NCBI GenBank assembly: GCA_032718865.1
Contig: JALUTQ010000001.1
Coordinates: 744,001 to 808,000 of the forward strand
Direction of reading: 5' to 3'
DNA length: 64,000 bases
DNA from: Tilletia caries
Taxonomy: Eukaryota > Basidiomycota > Exobasidiomycetes > Tilletiales > Tilletiaceae
The translations under genes and the position numbers were made by a program. This document shows, piece after piece, positions 1-8,407 of this stretch; position 1 is the stretch's first letter; every line of letters begins with the position of its first letter. Under the pieces are notes generated by a model, which did no database searches, was not told where the DNA came from, and was given only the letters and a program-made list of their open reading frames with translations.

Positions 1-1345
1 GAGTAGAGGGCGTTCAACTTGGACCGACGAGTGGTTGCCAGGACGCAAGTGTGTTGACATGAACCGATAATGGAGGCGACTTCCTTCTCGGACAAGGTGG
101 AGGAGGGACTGTATGCGTGCTCAAGCTTGCGCATGAACTTGCGCTGCTTCTGAGTAGTGAGGGAGGCTGTCTTTGCGTCGAGGTCCCAGTCGATGCCGAG
201 GAAAGTGAAACGACGGGTCCAGCTGAACTGCTTGGTCGGGTGGATGGTCCAGCCAAACTGCTTGACCACGCGAAGAAGCAGCTCGAACGGGCGACCGTGA
301 TGAGAAGAAGAAGGGGGGGCGACGTCGACGGGCAGAAAATCATCGACGTAATGCTTGAGAATGATGTCTGGAAATAGAGCCTCGATCAAGTGGCATGTAT
401 TATGTAACGTCGCAGCTCGAGCCGAAAATTCCACAAATGGACGTTAGGCCGAAAATGCCCACGAGCCAGACGTAAATCTGATCGCGGACGTTGATGCAGA
501 AGAGAGGGCGTTGCTCAGGCTTGTTTCTGAGCTGTTGGAATGCCCAAGCTAGCTCGAAACCAGCGACGCGAGCGTAAGGACTAAGGAGGGAGTTGGGAAA
601 CCTAGAAAGAAAAGGGGGAAGTGTGGAGAGATTAGCAACTGATTGCAAAGCCGGAGCCAGAGTCAAGAAAGGAAGAGGAAGGTCTGACGGCAGAGGCTCA
701 ACCTGTGAGCGTGCCAGAGCAGAGCAGGTTGCCGGAGCATGGTTGCCGGAGCAGAATGCCGGAGCATGTATGCCGAAGCAAGACCAGCCAGGACTGAGCG
801 CCGGAGCGAAGGAAAGACCGGGGCCAGATGCCGAAGCAAGAGAGTATGCCGGAGCAAGAGACCGCCGGAGCAGGACCTGTATGCTCCGAGGAGCGAGGAA
901 GGGGAGGAGAGGGGAAAGGGAGTTTCAATGCGCGAACACATACCATCATTTTGGTGTCGTTGGCCGTCATCCATTCACAAGGAAAGTCAGCCTTATCGAG
1001 CTGAGAGTTGATGGATGGAGTTGGAGGAGGTGGATCTTGGGGTCGTGTACGGGGGTATGACGCATCATAGACCACCCGATGCTTGAGAACGACTCCGTTT
1101 TCGTCTGTCTTGGTTACGATGTGTAAGGGGGAAGCATGGATTGGACCGACGGTCGCCTCGACCTCGGCAAGAGACCAAGGCCCAGCGATGAAGTCGGACT
1201 TGAGGGAGTCGGCGATCCAATCGTCAATGATGCCGATCTGATCGTGGCGGAAGTGATTGGGATGAAGACACGTAGCTGTAGGGGAGGCGAGAGCGCCCAT
1301 GGAGAATCCGTTGACGACGGAGTCGGGAATGTGAGCATGCTGAGA
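1..1345 (-). pseudogene. Reverse transcriptase domain of the DIRS-like element, truncated
   Basis: Going down the minus strand, the frame after the hAT left end shows HAHIPDSVVNGFSMG, then a block resembling SPLHIVTKTDENGVVLKHR and PSINSQLDKADFP. A GTATGT donor near 947 follows, and coding resumes near 580 with VAGFELAWAFQQLRNKPEQ and FGLTSICGIFG, so a probable intron of about 360 nt contains a minisatellite. After a one-base frame change near 410 the frame reads LIEALFPDIILKHYVDDFL and continues to the window edge without a stop. The two Asp of the palm motif are present, but the frameshift and the hAT interruption make it a pseudogene. Confidence 0.65.
712..895. repeat. Minisatellite, unit about 9-27 bp built on GCCGGAGCA
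   Basis: At least eight copies of gccggagca and close variants (tgccggagca, tgccgaagca, cgccggagca) follow each other, spaced by short variable stretches. It lies in the presumed intron of the retroelement reverse transcriptase. Confidence 0.7.
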
Positions 1346-2617
1346 TAAGGATGTCGACCATCTCCGCGGTTTTCGCGGAGCTCCGCGTCTCCGCGTCTCC
1401 GCGGAGCAAATCTCCGCGACTTTTTCTCCGCCGTCAGCCTCGGAGAAGCTCGCGAAGACGAGCCAATCTCCGCGGAGACCTCCTTTCCGCCGGTCATTCA
1501 TCGCGGAGGGAGATGTTTGTTAGGCTAAGCTGCCTGGAAAACAGCGGAGGGAGACGCTTCAGCTTGCTGCCAAAATCGCGGAGTTGCGGAGACGCTCGGT
1601 AAAAATGTCATCTCCGCGGCATCTCCGGCGTAACTCCGCGTCTCCGCTACTAAGTGATTCGTCTCCGTGGAAACCCCGTGAAACTCCATGAAACCGCATG
1701 AGACTCTGGAGTTTCAGCGGAGTTTTGGCGAGTCTCATCGATTGGAGAAAAGTCTCATGTCACGTGCGGGGGTCTCAGGTCTGGGACAGGTCGCCGATCC
1801 TGGCCCCGGGCTCATCTCCGACGCACCCTCACCGCTCACTGGTGCCGAATCTTTACCAGCTTCTCCTCCAGAACGGTCAAGGAAGGCTTCTATTAAATCT
1901 ATGATGCTCAAAAGAAAGATGCAAATGATCAGAGTAGTCGTTGGATCGTCGAACTTGAGGGTCACTTAGCAGCGGAGGAGGGGATCTGAGCGCTGGACTT
2001 TTTTTTTCGCACCGGCAACCTCGGTGGATGTCGAGCGGCTTTTCTCAAAGGCTGGGCACCATATGCCATATCACACCACTTCGTCCCCGACTGAAGGTGG
2101 TCAAACTGGGACGAGTAGTTTCGAGGAATCGGCGGCTATGGCAGGACCCTCAAAGCTTATACGGACGGATGCTGACGAGACCGAAATATGAACGAGTGGG
2201 GATTCCGATGAGGAGATTTTCCGGAACGCGAGAGGTAGATGCGTTGAAGAGACTTGTGACTGTTTAAAATTCCAAATTCAAATGATTTTCGACTGATTTT
2301 GATTCGCGGAGACGAGTCACTTAGTAGCGGAGACGCGGAGTTACGCCGGAGACGCCAAAAAAATCGCGGAGGGAGATGCTGTATGAGGAGGACAGTCTAT
2401 GGCGGCCGCGGAGGGAGACGCTCAGCCCCTACAGTTTCAAACGCGGAGACGGAGATGCCGTCAGAAGCCCCAGAAAATGGCGGAGATAGGCCGGAGCTCC
2501 GTGCAATCTCCGCAGCAAACACGGAGAGGAGACGGAGCTCCGGGAAAGTGGCACGGAGACGCCGCGGAGACGTGACGGCGGAGAAAATCTCCGCGGAGAT
2601 CTCCGTCGACATCCTTA
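1346..2617. mobile_element. hAT-derived element with TIRs and dense subterminal repeats
   Basis: The ends are inverted: taaggatgtcgac at 1346 and its complement gtcgacatcctta ending at 2617. Both flanks inside the TIRs (about 1355-1680 and 2310-2605) are packed with variants of tctccgcgg and cggagacgcgg in opposite orientation, as expected of hAT subterminal transposase-binding repeats. A hAT dimerisation-domain remnant lies between them. The 8 bp outside the ends differ (tgctgaga left, ttcgaaag right), so no target duplication is visible. It may be a recombinant of two insertions or an old copy with a flanking deletion. At 1272 bp it is far shorter than an autonomous hAT. Confidence 0.75.
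2009..2191 (+). pseudogene. hAT transposase C-terminal dimerisation remnant
   Basis: The frame reads APATSVDVERLFSKAGHHMP, matching the conserved block P-x-S-x-x-x-E-R-x-F-S-x-A-G of the hAT C-terminal dimerisation domain. It runs to a stop near 2191. Nothing recognisable of the catalytic RNase H-like core is left upstream, so this is an internally deleted relic. Confidence 0.75.
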
Positions 2618-3207
2618 TTCGAAAGATCGTCCTGGACTATGTTTTCGATTCGTTTCTTGAACGTGTTGTACGTGAAATGCTTTTGAATTGACAGGATGCG
2701 CTGAAGTCCTGCCTTGACGACTTTGCCGGAGTTTTCGTAAGGCCCACTCATCACGATGATTCCGAAGGTAAGGCAAACGTCTGTTGTAGACATAGGAAGA
2801 AGAGCCACCGAGTGGGTAGGTTATGGAAGCATGATCAGCGAAGAGGCATATTGGAGGCAAGAGCCTTCTATCTGACTCTCACCTTCATCTGCGTCCACCT
2901 GTGTACCATTTTTGTGAGCCTCGACGCTCATCTGCTGTTCTTCTTCATCGTCACCGTCATCGTCATCGTCATCGTCATCTTTGTCTTTGTCTTCTTTGAT
3001 GTTGATCTTGTTCATCGCTTTGGTACGGGCGGTCTTGCCCTTAGCGAGCGGCTCAGTCTTCGCAGCTTCGGAGGTAGCAGTGTCGAGAGATCCGGGTAGT
3101 TTCCGCTTTATGATCGTCTTGGCAGTGCTTCGGATTGATGCCTTGCCCGTGATGGCCCCTTTGCCCTTCGATGCCTTTGAAGTCGACGCTTCGCTTTTAG
3201 GAGGCAT
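2618..3207 (-). pseudogene. N-terminal part of the DIRS-like polyprotein
   Basis: The reading frame starts MPPKSEAST at 3207. It runs through a Lys/Ser-rich segment, then an Asp run encoded by a CATCGT repeat near 2950-2985, and stops about 129 codons in. A second frame (about 2808-2618) carries the block GPYENSGKVVKAGLQRIL followed by IQKHFTYNTFKKRIENIVQ, typical of the region before the RT in basidiomycete DIRS elements. An intron near 2830 or a frameshift must link the two; I cannot decide which. The frame is cut at 2617 by the hAT right end. Confidence 0.55.
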
Positions 3208-3975
3208 GACGAAAATTGATCGTTGGTTGCGAGCTGTGTCCTGTGGGCTACAAAGGGTTTAGGGGTGCAATGGCAGTCAGCAACCAGACCTCCAGGACTG
3301 CGAATCCAATAAACGAGATGTAGGATCACGGTTCCAATCTCAAGGGGTCCGAAATTCGCTGGTCTGCTCGCAGGTCGAGGCCAGAGGGCCATAGGAGGTC
3401 AAGACTACTTGCCTCATTTCGAGTAGTCAGGAAGTAGGAGACTGATGAGTGATGATAGCTGGTTGCCTGTTTATCTGGTCGACGTACAGGCGTACAAATT
3501 CACAGCTAGTATCTACTCTGTCCATGCAAAATATCACGTGAAGCGCAAGCTGAAACTCTATCTGGATTACAGTGCTTACGTGTGTACTCATTCCTTCCCA
3601 CGGTAGACTCAAGTGTCGAGGCGGCCAGAAATCACCGTCCATACTCCATCCTAACATGAATCCTATAGCTTGTAGACATACATAGCGACTTAGAGAGCTC
3701 TTATATTCAACCTCAATATTATGGCTGTTGGCCTGTTGAGGCGAACCCGCGAACCTACTGCTGAGGCCCAAGGAAACCACCAGAAAAAAATGATGAAGGG
3801 CCTGTGACCTTGTGAAATGCTCAGCACAAGAACAATGAAGTTCCTGGCGAGATAGATGGAGCACTCAGCGCAAAAACTCTAAGGTTTTCGGCGAGGTATG
3901 CAGAAGTGCTCAGCACAAGGACGATGAAATCCTGTGCGAGGGACGAAACCTGCTCAACACAAGGTCGGCAAAGAC
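3208..3975. repeat. No gene; degenerate tandem repeat of about 44 bp near the MITE
   Basis: No convincing coding frame is present. From about 3815 a degenerate unit beginning gctcagcacaagg repeats about four times with drifting length; the array resumes after the MITE near 4777-4810, so the MITE landed inside it. The rest shows nothing recognisable. Confidence 0.5.
3968..3975. repeat. Left target-site duplication of the MITE
   Basis: Sequence gcaaagac, identical to 4769-4776 directly after the right TIR. Confidence 0.92.
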
Positions 3976-4768
3976 TAAGGTTGTCCCCGGAGTAACGCGG
4001 AGAGCTCTGCCTCCGCACTTCCAAATTCCGCCGGAATTTTGACTTTCTGAGGCGAGCTCCGCCTCCGCAGACTAAGACAGAGCGGAAAAAAACCAGCTCC
4101 GCGTTCCGACGGAATTATACAAAAAGTTGAAATCCCAGCTCCGCGCTCCGCGTTTTTCTGTGCGTTTTTCATAATGCTCCTCCGTGCTCCGTGTATGCGG
4201 AGCTCGGAATTCCGCGGAATTCCGTCGCAGCGCAGTGGTGGTATAAGTTGCTCTCAGAATGACTCTAATACACTCAGAGCTATACATTCACCATCCGACA
4301 TTGTTGCGGTATTGACTCCAGTGCTATTTTTGAAGTTCTCAACGGATGATGATGCCTGTTTTTATCCCCTGCGGGTGTCTCGAGGATGCCTATTTTTCTC
4401 GGAATTCCGCACTTTCCGCGGAAATTTTTGCGGAATTCCGGCGGAGCGCACCCGAAATGAGGTCACGTGACCCTATTTTTCGACTATCACGTGACCTCAC
4501 AGCTCCGTCGGAATTCCGCGGAAATTCCGCCGCAATTTTCACACAATTTTGACGACTCCGCGCTCCGCACTTTTTGGCAAGTAGGCCCAGGATTGGGCTC
4601 CGCCTCCGCACAAATTCCGGCGGAGTCCTCCAAGCGGACTCCGTGCTTTTTTAAGATCAAAAATTTCTCGAAAGTGAGCTCCGCGCTCCGCCTCCGGCGG
4701 AGCCCTCCGTCGGAGGAGTGCGGAGTCCGCAAAACCCCAGCTCCGCGTCAACTCCGGGGACAACCTTA
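3976..4768. mobile_element. Non-autonomous hAT-like MITE, 793 bp
   Basis: The element starts taaggttgtccccggagt at 3976 and ends with the exact complement of those 18 bases at 4768; similarity continues a further 10 bp with small differences. It is flanked by a perfect 8-bp direct repeat gcaaagac (3968-3975 and 4769-4776), the target-site size of hAT elements. The interior has no transposase and is filled with variants of ggaattccgcgg and gctccgcctccg. The TIR is related to the one at 1346-2617 (taagg-tgtc), so the two probably belong to one family. Confidence 0.92.
4458..4499. repeat. Perfect 13-bp inverted repeat with CACGTG in each arm, inside the MITE
   Basis: Arm tgaggtcacgtga at 4458-4470, loop of 16 nt, arm tcacgtgacctca at 4487-4499. 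Each arm contains the palindromic E-box CACGTG. It lies near the middle of the MITE and could form a hairpin or a paired bHLH site. Confidence 0.9.
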
Positions 4769-4776
4769 GCAAAGAC
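4769..4776. repeat. Right target-site duplication of the MITE
   Basis: Sequence gcaaagac, identical to 3968-3975 directly before the left TIR. Confidence 0.92.
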
Positions 4777-5002
4777 CTTGGCGAGGAAACGTGTCTGCTC
4801 AGCGACCAAAAGGTGCGAGAATAGAGAAGCGCAGCGTCGACGAGGACGCGCGGTTGAACAGAACGAGTGTATATTGATGGGAAAAAAATTAAGAGTGAAA
4901 ATGTTTTCGAAAATGTCGAGAAGTTAATGTGGAGAGAGTTGGGAAATAGAGTAGAAAATTTTGAAAATCCGAAATTGGCGGATAAATTTTTTTGGCCTGA
5001 AA
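4777..5002. other. AT-richer stretch between the MITE and the AAA gene, no gene seen
   Basis: Base composition drops markedly compared with the flanks (runs such as aaaaaaattaagagtgaaaa). No supported coding frame; probably the 3' region of the AAA+ gene. Confidence 0.4.
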
Positions 5003-6160
5003 TTAGGCACTGGGGAGGACAGAAGCATGGAGGGAGTTACGTTTACCTCGACCCCTCTTGCGATGGGAGAAAATCCTGCTTTGGCTGTGGACAGGAAGAA
5101 TGAAGTCCCGATATCGTAGTTCTGGAAGCTTGAGGAGGGGCCGCCTGGGGGTTCGAGCGGGTTTGGTTGGAATTTGATCCGTCTGGAGCTTGTCCTTCTT
5201 CTGGTCCTTGACCCGCTTCCGGTCTTTGACTCGCTCGGCGTCCTTGACCCGCTCGGCGTTCTCATAAACGCGACGGGCGAGGTGTTGGAGGGAACAGGCG
5301 ACCGCGTTGGCAATTCCGCTGCCGCTGCATCCTTGCAGTTGGTGGGCGAGAAGTTGAAGTTGATCGTCGGAAATTTGGTGTTTGCGGCCGCCGAGAGTGA
5401 GGTGGTGCTTGAGGATTGAAAGCCGAGCCCCTACGGTAGGTAGAGGCACTTCAATGTGCTGAGGGAGACGGCGGAGAAGGGCATCATCAATCTGTGAAAG
5501 GCTGCGAAGAGAGGAGATATAAGTAGCTGTTAGTCAAAGAGGTAGGGTTGAGATGACTGACTAGTTAGTGGTTCCGATGACGACCACACGCGCGTTCTTG
5601 GCGTCGTCGAGCTCCGTGAGAAGTTGCGAGAGCATGGCCTTGTGCGCTTCCGTGGCCGTGGACGCGACGCGAGAGGGGAAGATGCACTCCAGCTCGTCGA
5701 TCAGGATGGCTGAAGGGGACTTATCCCTCGCCTCCTTGAAGATGTTGGCGAGGATCCTGAGAAAAGAGGAGGAGAAGGAGGAGGAGAAGGAGGAGGAAGA
5801 GGAGAAAGAGAAGGATGTCAGCGCATGATAGTAAAGAGAAAGTCCGTAATGAACTCACTTCTCTGATTCGCCATAGAATTTGCTGTGGACTGAGTTGGCC
5901 CTGAGGACGACGACGGGGACGCGGGCGGCGGCGGCGGCGACGAAGGAGACGATAGACGTCTTGCCGGTCCCCGGGGGTCCGAACAGGATGGCTCCGCCCG
6001 AGAGGGGGAGGTTCTTGAAGACGCCTCCTCCCTTGATAGGGCGGAACAAGCCGAACTCGAGCTCGAGCAGCTGTGATTCGACGCCGGCTGGTCGTGCCTT
6101 GGGTCGAGGGAGTAGGTCGAAGGATGAGGGCAAGGCCTTAGGAGTAATGGAACCTGTCAT
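5003..6160 (-). CDS. AAA+ ATPase, short form
   Basis: Three exons are proposed: 6160-5859, 5756-5562 and 5501-5003 (about 331 aa). Exon 1 carries a Walker A (GPPGTGKTS) followed by FYGESEK; exon 2 carries a Walker B of unusual wording (ILIDELE, not DEID) and the sensor-1 block VVVIGTTN; exon 3 continues with DDALLRRLPQHIEVPLP, the arginine-finger and pore-distal region of classic AAA proteins. Donors and acceptors keep the frame across both introns. The C-terminus is Lys/Arg-rich with a repeated ERVKD motif and no recognisable end module. The ATG at 6160 is the first in frame; the longer frame upstream starts only with TTG. The protein may have lost an N-terminal domain, because a minisatellite lies right behind it. 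Substrate unknown. Confidence 0.65.
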
Positions 6161-6329
6161 TGAAGACAAGAAGGAGGAAGTGAGATTGGCTTGACTGAAG
6201 GATGAGGAGACGGGGAGGAGTGAAGAGATCAGCAAATAGTGGGAAGAAGATTCAGCTCCCTGTATCTATAGCCGCGCCAGAGAGATGAGTCGAAATTGAA
6301 GAGCATGGACCACGATTGATTTGATTGCT

Positions 6330-6990
6330 GAGGGTGTGGAGACGGGGACAACAGCGGGGCGGTTGGTGTGGGCGCGATTGGGCGGGAGGGAGCGACAGCG
6401 AAGCGGTTGGGGTTAGCGCGGTCGGGAGCGAGGGGGAGATGGTGGGGCGATAAGGGGGTGGTTGGGGTGGGACGACGGTGGCGATGATGAGATGACGGTG
6501 CGGCGGTTGATGCGGGCGCGGGCGGTCGCACGGGGATGACGGTGAGGCGGTTAGCGTGCGCGCGCGCGCGGTCGGGCGCGGGCGGTCGCGTGGGGATGAC
6601 GGTGGGGCGAGCGGTTGGCGTGCGCACGCGTTCGCGCGGGGATGACGGTGGGGCGGTTGGCGTGCGCGCGCGCGCGGTCGTGCGCGAGGGGTGCGGTTGG
6701 CGTGGCGGTCGGTGTACGCGCAGTCGGGCGCAAGGAGTGCAGTTGGCGTGGCGGTTGGTGTGGGGGCGGTTGGCCGCGAGGGGTGCGGTTGGCGTGGGCA
6801 CGGTCAGGTACGAGGGATGCGGTGGTGGAGCGGTCGGCGTGGGCCCGCGAGTCTCGATGGGGTTGGGGATGGAGCTGTTGACGTGGGCGTGCGCGCGGAA
6901 GGATGATGGTGGGCCGGTCGACGCGGGCGCTGACGCGAGGCGGCGACGGCGGAGCGGTTTGCGTGGGCGCGGGAGTCTCTTCGCTGTGTA
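6330..6990. repeat. G-rich minisatellite, unit about 25-60 bp
   Basis: Long irregular array of the phrases ggcggttggcgtg, cgcgcgcgcgcggtcg and ggggatgacggtgggg. Purines and G dominate the plus strand; alternating CG runs (cgcgcgcgcgcg near 6558 and 6665) could adopt Z-form. Open frames on both strands here are low-complexity products of the repeat and were not called as genes. Confidence 0.8.
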
Positions 6991-7189
6991 CCCTTGGTGA
7001 GCAAGTCTCCGGCCGGCGAGCTGGTAGTGGTGCGCTGCGTTGACCCTTCTCTTCCGCGTCCGCAGACGCCGACTTCCTCATCACGACGCTCTCCGACGAA
7101 CGACACACGTCCCGTCTCGTCCATAGATGCTCGCCTGGACGGAACAGAACACAACAGTTACGATGCCAGGTTCTCGCGAGCGGACGCTC

Positions 7190-8407
7190 AGCCATGCCGG
7201 CTCCGAGCTTGGGACAGTCCCACAGCACATCGAGGTGCAAAAGGGCTTTTTTGCTCTGCCCGGAGGACCGAAGGGAAGCTTCCCTCTTGCGCGCCTGTGC
7301 ATTCGCCTACGTTCTGCTGATGCTCTTAGTCTACGTTGTTCCCCTTTTCCAGGCCCTCCTAGCCTTCGTTGTGAGCATTTGCGCATACACAGTGCAGACA
7401 TATAGCTCGCACACGTTGTGCAGTCGACGCTGGGCTACAAGAAGCCATTTCTGTCCTTGTGAGTGGAGCAGACCTCTGTCTGCGTGTGCGAATTGCGACA
7501 GTGGATCTGCAACCCAGAGCTGACCCAGGGGATCTGCTTCTTCTTTTCCAGATGGCTGGGACACTCCCTCTTCTCGATCTTACTACCCTGCCACCTGCTC
7601 CTCCTCGTTTGGAGAGAGAAGTACCCTTTCGACCCCTGGTTCAGCCTGATAGCCAAGAATCTGGACTGGCAGCTGAGTTCTCGGTCCAAGGCGGAGGCAT
7701 ACCATAGCTTGTCCGATGGCATCGAAGCGAACGAGGGGAGTTCAGACCATTTCCCAGACGTACCGGGCTGACGGGCAGGATTCAGGAGAAAGTCGGCTTC
7801 GACGTGCTCAAATCAATACGAATCTGGTCGATTCTCACGCTCGGCATCACAATTCCGTCCTTAAGCTGGTGAGTGAGAGACGAGGGGCAGATCGGAAAGG
7901 TGACGCTTCTCTCTCTTCGAATTAGGTATTCGGCAGTGCTAATGTGAGCCCTCTGAATCATCAAACTGCTCTGAGCACAGCTAACAAGTAACACGTTTGA
8001 TCATTAAAGGACAACCATGGCGGACATCAAGGCGATATATCATACTTTCAGCGGTATGTGATCCATTCTCCCCAATTAATCCAAGCTTCAGCTACCTGAA
8101 GGCTGAAATATCTCTCTTCCCTCCTCCAGTTTTTGCACTTGTTTTCTCCGTAATCTTCCTAGGCGAGACATGGGAGCGTGTGAGTTACTCTCCAGTACCC
8201 ATGACCTACTCACAGTTGTGCCTGACCGACAGCCTACTTTACACAGCGCAAGGTGTTCTCCGTTGGCCTGGCGTCTGTAGGCGTCGCCATTGTAGCATAT
8301 GGAGGGGGTCTGCAACTCATTGCGAAGCAGACGAAGGGAAGCGGAGCTGTCCTGAGCTTCCGCGTAGCGATGATCGGTCTCGAACCCTCCTATGTATCTT
8401 TCTGTAA
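7190..8407 (+). CDS. Probable multi-exon membrane protein, structure unresolved
   Basis: Several hydrophobic coding segments lie on the plus strand with plausible introns between them. One (about 7290-7380) reads FAYVLLMLLVYVVPLFQALL; another (about 7520-7770) reads SLFSILLPCHLLLLVWREK then YPFDPWFSLIAKNLDW; a third pair (about 8130-8178 and 8247-8407) reads FALVFSVIFLGETWER, intron with GTGAGT and CACAG in phase 0, then VFSVGLASVGVAIVAYGGG and a stop. I could not join the first two blocks without breaking frame, so the start and internal exons are not fixed and the gene may be decayed. Family not recognised; at least four membrane spans. Confidence 0.35.

Larger units (their letters stand above)
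1..3207 (-). mobile_element. Decayed DIRS-type retroelement, interrupted by a hAT element
   Basis: Three collinear coding blocks on the minus strand read as one retroelement protein. The first (3207-2618) has an acidic/basic N-terminal region, then a block ending in a motif like IQKHFTYNTFKKRIENIVQ. The second (about 1345-950) has segments resembling FIAGPWSLAEVEATVGPI and a conserved HRVVYDAS. The third (about 590-1) carries GIFGLTSICGIFG and the catalytic YVDDF at 350-336, followed by FLGIDWDLDAKTASL. This order and the motif wording match reverse transcriptases of tyrosine-recombinase (DIRS/Ngaro-like) elements of basidiomycetes; that is family knowledge, not a search result. The copy is dead here: a hAT element sits at 1346-2617 and the frame shifts near 410. 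The window starts inside the element, so RNase H and recombinase are not visible. Confidence 0.7.

Noticed and set aside
698..1501. Single long minus-strand frame across 698-1501
   Set aside because: It runs from the hAT subterminal repeats through the RT block into the presumed intron minisatellite, so its ends are artefacts; only about 950-1345 is coding.
6229..6801. Minus-strand open frame of 190 codons rich in Pro, Arg, Thr and Ala
   Set aside because: It is the translation of the G-rich minisatellite; other frames of the same DNA are open too, which is typical of repeats without stops.
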